Notes under the pieces: generated by a model | The model's input: the letters and a program-made list of their open reading frames with translations, nothing else | What the model was told of the DNA's origin: nothing | Database searches by the model: none | DNA from: Incurvaria masculella | Taxonomy: Eukaryota; Arthropoda; Insecta; Lepidoptera; Incurvariidae | Direction: 5' to 3' | DNA: 64,000 nt | Assembly (NCBI GenBank): GCA_946894095.1 | Contig: OX335649.1 | Location: forward strand, 10,682,001-10,746,000 | Made by a program: the position numbers and the translations under genes | In this document: in pieces, positions 33,260 to 47,600 of the stretch | Position numbering within the stretch: position 1 is the first letter of the stretch | Layout of the letters: every line of letters begins with the position of its first letter

Positions 33260-36200
33260 TTAAGCTGTGTGCGTGTGCATTCGCAACCACAAACAACATT
33301 CGTGGGACTTCGTGAAATTAAATACATTTGTAACAAATCATTTTAATTAAGGGTAGATAAAGTTACAGTGATTTCTTGTAACAGTGATGTGCCTAAAGAA
33401 TCTCTTGGCCTTTTTTTATGGTATTTTATTCAATTAAAATTCCGAATCTTAAAGGATTGTTAAGCATTTTCTGATTGTGTTTGCAGTGTTTTTGTATTAG
33501 GTGGAAATAATAACTAATTTGAATTCCTCTTAAGTAGGTACTCGTAATTTTTGGATTAGTTTTGAGTAATGTTTTATAATAAAGGAAAACTTAATTTCCT
33601 CTGTTGATATCTGGTTATAAATATGTTTTCAACAAATGGTTATGAAGGTTAGAATTTTTCAATAATTTGTTGTTTTTCAACACAAATAAAATGCAACCAG
33701 GCGAAATGATGAGATAAACAGGAAGCAACTTAAGTATACATGTTTTGTTTGTTTTATTTGATTGGTCATACTGAAATTAAAAAAAACATCCAAGACGAGG
33801 TATGACGATCAATAAGGTAGAGAGTAGTACATTCAATAAAGTAGTAAATTTGTACTAGGTACTTGTTATAAAGGCTCTTTAAGAGTAGATCAAAATAAAT
33901 CAGCACTTGGTGAAAACCAGGCATAATGTTACAAATGAAAAATATGTGGTGTTTGGCTGTTATGTAGTTATATAATCACACTGGCTCAACATCGAAAAAT
34001 CGAATTCCACGCACTACAGCAGCCAGTTAAAATAATATTTAATTATGTACCTATGGATGTGTTATAAGTGTGTATTAATGTTATTTTTATTGGCTTCACT
34101 TAATTTTTTATACATTGACTTAGTTTCTCCATGCCTATCCTATATAATCTAGGGCACAGTTATGAAAGTGCGTCACAGCCATCGAAACTACACCGTTATA
34201 TACCACATGTTTATTAGATAATTTTCCATTGTATTATTGGAACGATATTGTTTTTAACTACACAGTGTGTTTTATAATATCAAGTGGTCTTTTAAAATGA
34301 GACCATATTAAAAGAGATACATTATTATAATTATCAGTAAATTTATTTTTCAATAATAAATTAGTGACTTACGTTAACATTATATAATGATTGTACAAAA
34401 TAACAAATAATCTATGTCTATGCTAAGTTCGGAAATCAAGGAATTGCATAGTCAATATGTAGATATCTACGTGTATAATTGTCGTGTTAGTATACTATTT
34501 TGATTTATGACCTGTGGGCCGGCTGACAAAAAAGTCAAGTTGTAGATAAAAAATAAATCTTTTATTATAAAAAAAAATACAGCTGATTACTAGCTACCCA
34601 ATTTAATCATGATGTTATTTTTACAGTAAACATATTTTTTCAATGTTAATCAGCTAAAACAATACACTCGGAGCATGCGGAAAATATTGTGTAAACATTC
34701 ATCAGAAATTTTATATTACCATGTTTTTATTACAGTCCTAGTACGCGAACTTCAAAGATCATAATAGCCGTATAAATAATGATTGAAGGATAAATAAATA
34801 TAAGAAGGCTTTAGGATGTTTAAACACATTATTTCTCTCCTATACAATTTCTATATATTTTTAGAAATATTTTAGGAAGGGACCAGAGAATAAACGAAAA
34901 AAAAAACTACGGACTGCTATCGTTCTCGTATCCATAAAAATCGAAGGGTTGAACGCACTTCATTGAACTAACCACAAAAAGCTCGACATACCACTTTTTC
35001 TCTCCATTATCAAAAAAGTGAATCAGAGCAAAACATTCATGTGTCCCAGGGCCACAGGTCAGTTAGTGCAATATATGAATGTATTTACATTATGGCATGG
35101 TTTTATGCAAAAAGACGACACAGATAATTGCTATAGATTAAGATTAAGTCACGTAGATTCACTCAGCTATTCTCAGGGAGTACTTAACTTATAAAGATCA
35201 AATTGATTGGTGTATCTGCATGAAATTAATGATTTCGTATCAATATAACAAACTTTTCTCGATAGAAAAAAAAAAGCCAACATAGGCCTATTTTTTCACG
35301 TTTCTCGTTATTTCTTCCAATTGGAAAGAAAGAAAGAAGAAAGAAAGAAAATACATTTATTCAACAATTACATAATCGATTACACGTAAAAAAATATAAT
35401 AAATTGACAGATATAAAAAAGTTACATATTGAATTTAAATTGAAAGCTAAGGTAAAACTGATTAAATATTAAAATTTGAGCTTGATAAGTTAGGTACTCG
35501 ATGATAAATTAACGAATAACTGAGTACCACCCAGCGGCGTACGCAGCGTTAGTGAATACAGGTCTTTAGTATTACTGATTTAAATGTACTGAAGTAATAC
35601 TGCTACAAATGATTTATTATAGATATGACGATGATGATCTTTTATTAAATCAGAAGAATTTAAATACGATCATCAATCATATCATGACCCTCATTTTGTA
35701 TGTCTGCGTTTTGCATCCGTTTTTCATTCACATCAACATAAGATTGCTTGGAAATGTTAGGTACTTACCTTTTTCACTGGCATCAATGAAGATGCCCGAA
35801 TGTTATTTCTATTTAACTTTTTTTTCAAATATTTTTAATTAATTTAATAAAATAAGAGCAGTTGTAAAATACAATTTAAGAATTTGTTTAATTTTGGAAT
35901 ATCAGAACATTTCCAACCAATCTTATTTATTTCCATTTGTTGAGATTACCGATTTCGTTTGTAGTCTGCAATATTTTGTACTATTTTGTATAGCTTTATT
36001 GACTTCATTTATTATAAGCATTGATATATTGTTCACATTTAATATGCAAAAGAATATTGAAGTGTGATTTTGTCCAGATTGTATGGACAAAACATATTTA
36101 TCCATACGTATACAGGAACAATCACGCACGATTGTCATACTCAAAGGGTAGGAAAATAAGACAAAACTACGTTTAGTACTTGTACCGATTGCAGACTTAG

Positions 36201-36875
36201 GCCTCGACGTAGCAATGGCATTAAACGTTTAGTATTATAAAGAGAAAAATATTTTTTTTTTATACGAAAAGGTAAATGAAAGCAAAGCTATTTGCTTCAA
36301 AAAGTTAGACCATGTAATGGAAGACTAATGTAGTATCTAGGCCATAAGAAATCTAATATATTTGTGTGAGGCAATTCAAATTGATATTGCTGGAATCTTC
36401 GAGCAGTCTGTTTAATATACTGCAATATATGCAATATAAATCTTCTGTAAATTAAGCGGTACAATACCTATTTGTAAAATAGTAAGAGGTAGTTTTGAAG
36501 AAAGGGCCTTTTGTTGTCCATTTCTTAAATTCACACTTGTAATGACGGATAAAACAATTGTTATACCCAGATGTCCGGAACAATAGTTCAAGCAAAAAAG
36601 TTTTTTTGTAGATCCAAACCCTTTCAGATACGACCTTTCTAAAATGATTCACACCAACTGTGTTTTTGTTAAAATAAATACATCCATGCATCAACTAGAA
36701 TTTCATTTATGATGACATGAATTTAATTATTATTTGTCAGAATCATGAGATTTAAAAAGTCTGGCTTGTTTCTTAATCTTAAATTGCATTAATTGCTAAT
36801 ATTATGGTGCACGAAATACCCATCAAAGCTCACGAATTCAAGCTAACCGAAAAGTAAAAAAAAAATACTGAATTT
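33260..36875. other. AT-rich intergenic DNA
   Basis: About 3.6 kb with no supported gene. A GAAA/GAAAA-rich tract lies at 35325-35350. Open frames are AT-driven and lack domains. Confidence 0.5.
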
Positions 36876-36879
36876 TGAG

Positions 36880-37288
36880 CGGCTCGTAGCCTAGTGGCAC
36901 GGGGACTGGCCTAGCGTACCAGAGGCCTGGGTTCAATCCCGACATGCACCACTGTCTTTCTCTTTCCGAGTTCGATAAGTGCATTTCGTCACGAATGCGA
37001 GCTGCTCCATGGTTCGGAATCCATGTAAAACTGTAGGTCCCTTTCCCTTACTAGGTGGTAGGGTTTAAGCCCGCCCGGGTTGGTACCATCGCATTGGATG
37101 AAAAGGTGGTCGAAGCGGCAATGAAAAATTGTCCGTGTTTTCCATCCAGTTCAATGTAGCCGTGCTCTTAAAGGAAAGGTCCTGGCATGGCACCTAATTC
37201 CTTCGGGAATGTGATGGATTGGGCTAATATCATAACGGTAGTTGTGTGGTATTAGCCATTCATGTAAGGTCGCATAAAAAAAAAAAAA
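36880..37288 (+). mobile_element. tRNA-derived SINE, full length
   Basis: The head contains an A box (TAGCCTAGTGGCACGGGGAC, from 36887) and a B box (GGTTCAATCCC, 36930-36940) with tRNA-like spacing, i.e. an internal RNA polymerase III promoter. The body includes GTTCGGAATCCATGTAAAAC, TAGGGTTTAAGCCCGCCCGG and GTCCGTGTTTTCCATCCAGT. It ends GGTATTAGCCATTCATG...GCAT plus an A-run. It is a retroposon mobilised by a LINE in trans, not a functional tRNA. It lies about 380 bp downstream of the sif coding region. Confidence 0.9.
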
Positions 37289-37668
37289 TCTACTGCGGTC
37301 GCATTGTTTCATGTTTATACACTGGAGAGAGAAACATATCTAAGGTTCACATCCATTTCGAATTTGTTTGACTGTATGTAGGTTTGAAAAGATGTGTCGT
37401 TACATCAAGTAGAACATCTAATTTGTTGATATAGACAATATACGTGATTTACGTGACGAGATGTGATTGAAGAACAAACAAGAGGCAAATAAATGCGTGC
37501 TTTTAAAAATGTTTGTAGATGCGGGCAATTATTGGGGTTGGTTCGATGAGTTCAAATCATTACTTAATTATTTCAAAATAGCATAATATTTTTAAAACAT
37601 ATCTATACGAAAGTTCATCAATGATATTTAAGCAAGGAACTTGAGACAGCATAACATGGATGTATTTT
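37289..37668 (-). other. Likely sif 3' UTR
   Basis: This is downstream of the second in-frame stop of sif. I see no AATAAA on the minus strand here, so the polyadenylation site probably lies further left, or a variant signal is used. Confidence 0.45.
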
Positions 37669-37857
37669 TTAGACATGAATTTGATCGTATTCGCTTTTGA
37701 CTTGAGTGGAAACGTGCGAGCTGTGTCTGTTGTCGTGGTGGGCGCTGTCGCTGTATCCGTCCAGTGTTTCCACACTGCTGCGCTCTGACGATGATAGAAA
37801 ACTCTGAGGGTTCAGTGACTTCCTTCTCACTCGGGGGGACTTCCCCTTGGCCTTATG
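37669..37857 (-). other. sif: Candidate readthrough extension of sif (62 codons)
   Basis: Directly after the TAG at 37860-37858 the same frame stays open for 62 codons to TAA at 37671-37669. The peptide starts HKAKGKSPRVRRKSLNPQSF, continues with SSSERSSVETLDGYSDSAHH and ends SEYDQIHV. It is Ser-, Lys/Arg- and His-rich, like the tail before the stop, and its codons are far less AT-driven than the flanking UTR. The stop context TAG-C is one of the leaky contexts known in insects. No GT donor allows removal of the TAG by a normal intron. Other readings: recently acquired premature stop, or sequencing error. Confidence 0.6.
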
Positions 37858-38647
37858 CTAGGAAATTTTCCCTTGCTTCTTTCCGGACAGGTAGCACTGC
37901 ACGCAAGTCGGGTGCGATATGGCTTTCGTGATCGACTCGGTCGACTTGGAGACCACGATGCCCATCTTCATCGCCTTGTCCTCGTAGCCGGCGAGCGGCG
38001 AGTACTGCGACATGCGGTCGAGCGAGTTGGTGCCGAGCTTGGTGAGCTTCTCCCGCTCCCTCCCGCCGGCGCCGCACGAGCGCGACGAGCGGCGGCTCAC
38101 GCTCGGAGATCTCGACGGGGAGCGGTCGAAGCTCGCCTGCGGCGTGCGCATGATGCCCTTCTTGGGCGTCGGCTTCGGGGACTTGGAGCGGTCGACGCTG
38201 CTCTCGCGCGACTTGATCTTCTCGAAGCTGCTGTACGGGGAGCGGACGCGCTCGACGGAGGCGCGCGGCGAGCGCGAGCGGTCGACGCTCCCCCGCGGCG
38301 AGCGCTCGCCGCTCGCCTTGCTCTGCTTGAGGCTCGACTTGCTCGGCGACTTGTACACGATGACCTTGGTGACGCGGTCGCGGTCACGCTCCGGCGTGGA
38401 CGCGCGGCTCGAGGCGCGGCCCGGCGAGCGGTCGCGCTCGATCCCGTCGCCGCCGGCCTCGATCACCTTGATCCTCCGCTCGGGCGCCGACGGAGATCTC
38501 CTCCGTTCGGGTGACGACTTGAGCGAGTGCGAGCCCTGCTTACCTAGCTCCTTCACCATGACCGGCTGGTACTGCGCCGGCTGGTGAGACGACTGGATGA
38601 GCCGCGCGTGGCTGCCCGTGCTGCCGGCGCTCAGCGTCGACGTCGTG
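37858..38647 (-). CDS. sif: sif last coding exon (Ser/Arg-rich tail)
   Basis: The acceptor TGTTGCAG precedes CACGACGTCG. The exon encodes 263 residues rich in RSPS/ERSRSP-type motifs: [49 protein letters not shown]. It ends [16 protein letters not shown] and TAG. The tail looks disordered and basic. It is very GC-rich compared with the introns, which gives long shadow frames on the other strand. Confidence 0.93.
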
Positions 38648-41600
38648 CTGCAACACGAGCACACGCTACACTCTCAGCGGCGGCCTCCCGTCGGCGCTCT
38701 TCGATGATGTATGACATATGTATGAGTAGAGATCAACTCGAGCAAACTGTGGATGGTTTGTGAGCGTGTGGCCGATTAGTGAATGTCGAAAAGGCTCGAA
38801 ATGTTTTGGATGGATGCGTTTTTGAAAATGTCAACCTATCCCATACATATGTGTATACCTCAGGGTGAGGTGGTTAGGAGTTCGGCCTAACCCTCGCTTG
38901 GTGACGGGGGCTGCGGCCGGCGAGTCCTCCTCGCCTTCGGACTTGGTTCCGGAGTCGCTCTTGTCGGGGATGTCGCGCGGCGGCGGTGGGGGCGGCACGG
39001 CCTGGGCCCGCTTCATGGGCTCTGGAGTCCGGGTTAGTAGCGTGCGCAAACAAAATTGTTACGGTTAGAATGAACGTGCTAAAACGTATGAATTTTGTGC
39101 AATTGAAACATGCAGTTCCTTGAAGCAGAATGAAAGTACCGGTGGTGTCCCCGAGGGTGCGGCTGCGCGAGCGGAAGGTCGGCGGTTGTTCGGCGTCGGT
39201 GCCGTCGCCGTCGGCGTCGCCTTCGCCGTCGCCCTCCTGCGAGTTGCCGCGCGACAGGTTGTCGCACTCGATGTTGCCGGCCGAGTGCCGCTGGCCGCTC
39301 GCCTTCGACTTCTTCGTCTTGCCGAGCGTGTGCGAGCCTTGCATCACGTGCACCTACGATACGATCATCATCATCATTTCGATTGTGGGCATTTCTGTTA
39401 CAATAACACATGAGGTTTTGTTGAGGTGATCTTCTTGGGGATCGTCTATTCTCCACAAAATAGGGAATATTTTAGACTAAAGTCTATGGTTAATCGTTTT
39501 CCGTTTAACGATGTTTTTAATTTGCAAAGATTGAGCTATGAAAGAGACATGACAAAGACCTACAGACAAATTTAAAAACCGCAAAGTGGCATTTTGAAAT
39601 TGTCGAAACTCCACTTTCGAGCGTTAACGTTACTACATAACACAACATGTTGTATAATTTTGTGTGATTCCGTCTCTCATATCCGATCTCATAACTCTGA
39701 CGCTATAAAGTGGAGTTTTTTATTAGCGGACTTAGACTTCAGGTTAGATTCTGTAGATTCTGGTCTGAGTTTCCTAGACATACGAAAATATATCCTGCTT
39801 TATGTTTATGTGGTGCTTAAGGTGTGTCCGACATTGACCTGATGCTTGGGTCGGTCGAGCGTGTGCGCGTGCGCGCCGGCAGGTGGCGCGCGCGGCGGCG
39901 GCTGCAGCGGCGCGTGCAGCAGGCCCGGCCGGTTGCTGGGCAGCGCCATGTTGCGGACGCTCTCGCGGATTATCTGGCGGATCGTCTTCAGGAATGCGTT
40001 GCGGAAGTCCGCCGTGCTGGAATATTATTTAATTAAATTTAATACCTTTCTAAATAGTCGGGTGCTCGTCTAAGTTTTTCATAAGTCTTAAAGGATAAGG
40101 GCCTTTTTCACCTACTGCAGATTAGCTTAATCGCAACATATTAAAAGCCTTTCTTAGCAACTTGCAATCAATACCAGAACAAGATATTCAGCACTTTAGT
40201 ACTAAAGGCCCTTTAAGTCTCGATTAAAAAAATCAGCACTTGATGAAAACCAGGCTAAGACCATGACCTAATTGAAGTAAAGAAAACACGTCCATACAGC
40301 TTGATCGTATAATCGCAAGAGAGAGATTCTCAACTACCTACAAATGTTCATAATGTGTTAACGAACATTACACTAATAAGTAAGGGGGTCTAGGTACACA
40401 TTATGTTAAATCTGAAACACAGTCAGACTCAACGGCTGAACAGTAACACATCCATAACCCGACCACGCCCAATGTTCCTTAACATCAAGATTGGAAACCT
40501 AGACGTCGTCGCATAGCGAACGGTAGAGCATGTATCGCAGAAAGGCTAGAACCAATCATCTTACAGACTTTCCTTGAGCCAAAAGTGCAACATTTGAGTG
40601 GTATTCTAATTAAAATTGCTGTAATACGCATATCAACAAGAGAAACGCGTGTGGTCACCCAAAACAGTGACTGACAGCTAACACAGAGTCAAATTGGGTG
40701 TGACACAGATTATGTCACTAAATATAAAAACTATATAACGGTCAATAATACGATGAGAATACCTATAAGGATATTGGAATCTAGAAAAGGCTTTCTTATA
40801 CTCTACCAAAAATTCGCGTTCACATTCGAATGGTATAAGTCTCTAGAAAGTCTCTAGGTATTGTCTAGCAAAATGCGAATGGTTCCCGTGACGAACCTGT
40901 TGGAGAGGACGTAGACCTTCTCGGAGCGGCGCTGCAGCTGCGAGCGCAGGTGGATGAGCTCCCACAGGAAGTGGCTGTCCATGTCCTTGGCGGAGGACGC
41001 GCGCACTTGCACCTCCGTCACCGGTATCAACACTTGGTACCTAATTATTTCTACTTCATTCGCGTTGTTCTTCGAAGACACTCCCTGTGGAAAAGCGGAA
41101 TTTAAGAACGTTCATTTAGAATTGTATTACTTAAGATTGTTCCGTCAATATTAAATGATTGCATTAGTCGTAACCAAGATAGTGTGTAGAATACTGTCTA
41201 TACTTATTTGTTTACTCTAGCCTGTATTTCGTAAACAGCGTTTTCAAATTCTAATTGGGTAGATAAAGAAGTTGGTATTGATTTAAATCAAACGTAATTT
41301 TCTTTTAAATATCAAGATAAGAAATTAGGACAATCAAAGAAAGAAGGCAGTCATAATTTTACCATCAGCTTTTTCTTCTGCCTCAGTCTCTCTTTACATA
41401 GGAAGACGACAGCGGATTTGAACACGAAACACATTGCGTGCAGTTCCAAGCCCTTTTTAATTTTCCCTAAAAAGTCTGAAATGTTTAGCCATTCCACGCC
41501 ACCATAGTAAAGCAAATCACCTGTAACAAATAAAAAAGTCAATATCAACATATTAGGTACATGTTGTATACGTTTAACAATTTGTTTCAATAACAATAAT

Positions 41601-44600
41601 GTACATCTTACCAGGACTAAGATCGATCGGTTGTTTGCAGGACTTTTGGTGTTGTCTAAATAAATGATCAAATATAGCACCATATTCTTCGTGAATTCTT
41701 TGCATTTCATTAATATGTTCTGCGACTTTCTCCATGCCTTTGAGAGCCTCTGAAATTGCAAACATCAATGTAGCCTTTCATATAGTCAGCGGGATATATC
41801 GAAGACAAATAGAACCTATTAAAATATAGATAATCTATTGATGTAGGTATGTACGTACCGATTAAATGAAGATGTTCTTCGGAGTTGGGGTCCGTAAGGT
41901 TCCTCAACTGTTGCAATAGTAGAGGGTACTTGAGTATCCTCTGTATCGGTTTGATGAGGTATGACTCCAGCGTTGATGAATGCTGCTGCTTCGGATTCCT
42001 GGCCGCGAGAAACTCTTGCAGAGCTTGGTTCCCTTCGTCTGAAATAAACAATACTAAATAGAAACAAGCGGGTTCCCGGAATCGCATACTCATTGCAAAA
42101 AGTCTATTAAAATTAAAGGTAGGTAAAAATAGGTTTTAGTGAATGACACACATGGATCGCTAATATCACAACTAAAGTGCATACTTTCGTTGCATAACCT
42201 TAACACATATTTTAGTTTTTTATACTAAATTTTCTAAATAATTATAATGTTTATTCAATGAGATGGTACCTATGCGGGCGCGCTCTACCCTAACACCTTA
42301 TAAGTAGGAGAAAGGGTAGTAACTATATGAATTTGAAAGGGTTAAAATGGAATGCATTGTAATAGTATAAAAACGCTGTCCAAAACTAGTAATTAAACAA
42401 ACTCACTTGGATGTAGAACCTTTTGTGCTTTACTGTGACTAGCGCAGAATGAACTGTATAGTTTGAAATGATTCACGTAGTAGAGGAATGCATTTCCAAT
42501 TGAGAAGAGTACATTCTGAAAACAATAACAGGATTAGTTAGTTTAAATTGTATGTATACTTAATAATAACCCTAAGGATGGAGTAAATAAGATACAGTTT
42601 CTTTTTTAAGTATTTTTCTAACACGAGTTTTTTTGGTAAAGGAATGGTTACACCATTCATGACACATCCAGGCATGTCTTGTACAAATTTGAGATTCTCG
42701 AAAAAGCATCGACTTCGTCTCCCTCACCCGGAAGAGCGAGGAGTGCTCGAACTGGTGGAAGTCCGGCTCGGCGTCGAGCGCCTCGTCGAGACTCTGCAGA
42801 AACTGCCGCTGGAACGTGACGATCTCCTGGATGTTCCCGAACAGCGCGTTGATCTCTGCGCTCGACAGGAACGTCTCCCGCTTGAGTGGCTCCAGGTAGT
42901 TCTCGAGCAAGTTGTTTAGGTTCTGGAATGACGATTACAAACAACTCAATAATATTGCGTGATTCAAATGGCACACTGATCAGCGAAGCGGAAATTTAAA
43001 AGACTGATCACTCGCAAGCGAGAGAGTCGATTGAAGATGACAAGCTGGCTTGCTTGAGATTTCTCTAAACCATCTGGAGCGAATGCCTTTAATTGACGAG
43101 ACAACTTGTAATAATGCCCTCCTGGGGTAATGAAAATAAGACAACATTTATTTCGAAGAAGTTTCTATACATGCAGAGTAACCTAACCTAACTTAGCCTT
43201 AGATTGGCGAGGCGAGGCTGGAAGCGCCAGCCATGAAATGACAGAGTTGGCAAAGCAAAATAATATAGAAATCGGTTCATGTAGACGTTTAAGGGGTGAG
43301 GAATGTAGGCATCTTCCTGCTACTGATGTTGGAGAGATGGCGGTCAGGGATGCCCGGAACCGCACAGGCGGGGTGGGGACTGCAACGACGCGTGTCCAAC
43401 AGCGAGCGATAGAACAAACCTTGACGTAGAGCCGCTCAGTGTCCACCAGCTCCAGCAGCACCTTCCTGAGTTTCTCAACGTCGGAGAGGTGGCGGCCGGG
43501 GGTGCCCGACACAGCACTGGCCACGCTGCCGGTGGGACTGCCGCGGCGCGTGTCTGACGGCGAGCGGCAGAATCCCGTCACCTCGCCCGCACTCTAAAAA
43601 ATCACGACGGTTAATGTCCACTCTAATGTGGATACTTGAGTCAACAGAACAGAGAATTCCGCTTCCTTATTTTGCTTATGGTGCTGTTGAAGATGACGGC
43701 AGTAGTGCCCAAAACTATTGAAAACAGCGACGAATTGAGGGTTACAACAGTACCTAAAAACTATGAGCTCCAACAAAATATATTTAAATGTTCCATTCTA
43801 CGGATTGAGAGCAGTGTGATGCAAATGCACAAGACTAACATTGAATGCACCTCTTGCGGGAACTTACTAGCATGGCTGGAAGGATGGCAGTAGCGACCGA
43901 ACCTCAATCGTATGCCATGGCGACAAGTTAGTGGAAAACGTCTAGCTGTAGTCGGTTCGCTTACAAAAATAGGGATGCGCATCTTTGAATGTTTGCTGCA
44001 CTAAATAGCGTCCTGTGAAGTTATTACGGGTTATTAAATGTCGTTGGAACTTGAGAAAATCGGCAGCAAGCGAATTCGTAATTGAACTCCCTCGCAGGTA
44101 CTGCCAGCTTTTGTATGTAAAACTACAAACGATTTTCCATTGCTACTCCCGTCATTCGATGCTCGCTGGAAATGACGCACCTTCAGTAGATTTTCAATCT
44201 CGAAGGAGTTCGTCCTGGAGCTGACTTTGGGCGGGCCGGACGAGAGGTCGCCGGCGGCGGGCGTGTCCACGTCGGGGCTGTACAGCTCTTTGCCTATAGA
44301 CAGATGAACACAGGGCTACAACACAGGAGTAGGCAAGCAAATGAAAAAAAAAATCGCTAAGACTCTCCCCCGTTAAGACTGCTATTACCCTATTAGTACC
44401 CCATACTACGAGTGATAACTGTCTATATGCTCTAAATGTCGTAATAGGTTTTTGAAAATCGGATTCAAAAATATATTGTTGAGATCTATGTCTATGCAAT
44501 TTTTTTTAAATTACCTTTTAGATAAAAAAAAAGTTGTGTAATAAACATTGGAAAAAGTTGTCTTTTTTCCTGTTATTTTAGAATTTTATTAACTGGAAAA

Positions 44601-47600
44601 CCCGGGTTAAATACACCTGAGCAAAAGCAAAAACATATGCATCTAGAATGAAGCGTTCTCAAGTGATTAAATATGTTGATTAAATTCAAGTGGTCAGAAT
44701 AGGAAACCGTAACAGAAAAGGGATAGGAAACCCTGGAAGACGACTTCGCTAGTTTAATTCGCAATCGGCGTGCAAAAATTTGCCTTGGCCCTGGACAAAG
44801 GAATTATATCCCCAAATTTTAAAATTCCAGCGCCCCGTTATCTTCACGACAGTATTAAAAGAAATACTTCTTAGTTTCTAGAATTAGTAAATTATTTTGT
44901 GGAGTTTGATTGAAGAAAATATCTGTTATTTCAATTAAATATTTCTTTGATTCAAAAGTCTTTAGATTTAAGTGACAAGAACAAGTCATGTAGAAAGGAA
45001 ATTAGTTCAAGACGCTCTCAAGTGCGGTAATTTAGGTGTATATGCGTACACAACTATATGTATTGGAGACGTTGAATTGTCGTCCGAATGTAAAAATTAA
45101 TAAAAAAATAATGAAAGTGAAAATTATTTAAAATCATTTTTAATAACGTCAACTGACCGTGCTTAGTGACAACGAATGCGGTCTCTCGTATCAATAATCA
45201 TGGGTTCGATATTGGCACAGCTCCGTATTATTTGATTTTGAAATGTGCCAGTTTGATGTGAGTAGGCCCATGTCAAACTGTAGTCTTAAGCCTTTCCCTC
45301 CTCCAAGTAGTGACGTTAAGTTGCTGCGGTTCGTAATACCGTCTAGCAATTTTAATTAATGTAGACGTGCACACAAAGATGAACTTTTGATGTTAAAGAT
45401 ATCTTAAAGAATTTAATAAGTAGTGTAACTTACGTACAGTTTTATATACCTATCTGTAGCGCAGTAGGAGGTTTACAAAATATTTTTCATAAAATGATCA
45501 TTCCTAAAAACATTGTAGCAGGACCAGTAAAGTAGTTTATTTAGAATTCATAACATGTACCGTTTGAATTATTATTATGATTTTTACGAATAATACAAAT
45601 CTAATTATAATTTTCTTTACATGCATTTTTATGTGAAAACCATGAAATTCCACACAAACATGCTGTGAGGTGAGCCGCTCCGCCGTTTATTGTTTGAAAT
45701 AATTCGACACGAAAACCTAAGCTGCTTCACCTCGAACTTACTAGCTAATTAAACGTCATACGTATTTATACTTATTATTGATAATACTGTAATCAGCGTA
45801 GTTATCTGATAATAGTATGTATTCAGCGTAGGCGTAGAAGAAATATGAGAGGATATTGAAAGGCATAGTAGAGATTCGTAGCACCTACATACTACGCAGC
45901 TCGTAGCAATTTTCATTAAATTAGCACTGTGTGTTCTACGTAATGTAATTCGTAGCACCGACATTTTTAATAAAGCCGCTACGGGTTTCGTACTTTATTC
46001 TACTATGTTGGACAACAGAGAATATAAAGTTTCAATTTGCACTGATTATGAAACGTGTACTGGTGTTTTAATTTACTCGTTAAAAAAAGAAGAGTATGAT
46101 TATTTATTTCATCTTTTTTAGAGAAACATAATGACTTACATATCTTGCTACTTGGTATCACCGGAATGAATTTTAAAACCGCACCGGAAATTATAATTTT
46201 CAATCCTGAAGAAAGAAATTTTCCACAAGAAAATTAAATCTTCAGATATCTCATCATTCGTTAGTAAACGCGAAAATTTCTAAAATTGCAAATTGAAAAC
46301 GCCCTCTGGTATTGATTTAGGATGGAATTGTGTAAACCAATCAGAGATGACATATTTTACTCGACAAGCTTTAGACGATTCGGATTGTCCTTTGATCACG
46401 AGAGCTGCCTACAGTCACAGCGATACATACGTATAGATAAAGCAGCTCGTGTTTCAAACCTCCATGTAGTACCGCGGTTATAGTACGTGGACAATTGCTT
46501 CGTTACTCCCAACCGATTGTCGGTAATAATGCGATTCTTCGTAAGCAGTTGACCGAGCTTATTATAAGTGAACCCGCTCCGGACATGCGGGGTGTTCAAG
46601 TGCTTGACCAAGTTTGGTTTTCGATTCCAATATATTATTGTTAAGATAGTGTGGAGTGCACCATCTATGGTTAGTGATCATTTTAAAATTAAAATGTATC
46701 CGTCCTTATTTTATGATGACATTTTTCTATAGAAATCAAGCTAATTGAAGTTTATTATATAAACAAAGTTTATTATATAATTACAGGGTGGTTGGAACAA
46801 CGATCGACAAATATTTTTTGCAGGTATGTAAGCGTGGTCATTTGTGAAATGTCAAGTGGTATCGAGATATGATTTTTTTTATTAATGGTCAAAACCTCTG
46901 CTTCAACCCCTTCTAACTTATTTACGATTTCATTAGCTCAAAATAAAATTGATTACATTTTAAAATGTATCCTTGTTTTAGAAAAAAATACATTTGATGA
47001 AGTAAACACAAGGAAAAAACTTACAGTAATTGAGAGCTTCGTTTTCTTTTTAAAAGTTGGCCAGCTTACGCGTATTATTTTTACTCATCCTCGGTACTTG
47101 GGGAGGTCATAAGTCCTTTTCATGATAACATAATAATTTCAAATAATCAGTTTTATGAAACAAGGATACATATTAAAATACAATAGATACAATGTTCTTC
47201 TGGTAAAGCCTTTTAAACATGATAAGGCCTTTTGGCTCAGTGTTACCAGTCAATTCGCAATGATTCAGTTAGTACCTACTTAATTCAGATTTCAATCAAA
47301 ATATTTATAAATAAAATTTGGGATTCTAAATCAAACGAACACGATTAATACGGCATTACTTTTATAATTAACTCCGCAATTGTCGTAATTTATACAAAGT
47401 ACATCCTGCAGCCCCCAAAAGCCTATAAGCAACGGGTGCGGCCCATTGTCTGGGCGTCTTTGTGATTGTCGTCCCGCGACCGACTATGTTTCCAACAGCC
47501 GTAAAACAAACGCCACAATTGTTCGCGGTACCGTTTCGATGTAACAATTGCCTGTTATTTCGCATTCGACCATAAATCACTGTGGGATTTTTCGGAGCGT

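Noticed and set aside
36880..36955. tRNA gene suggested by A and B boxes
   Set aside because: The sequence cannot fold into a complete cloverleaf by eye and continues into a SINE body with an A-tail; it is a retroposon promoter.
37855..38514. A 219-codon plus-strand frame rich in Arg, Ala and Leu
   Set aside because: It is the strand shadow of the GC-rich last sif exon; the composition is that of reversed Ser/Arg codons.
43183..43420. Extension of the DH-start exon into the intron as one long frame
   Set aside because: A clean donor follows GTCAAG and the next exon continues the DH domain exactly; the frame after the donor is out of register with the duplicated exon copy.
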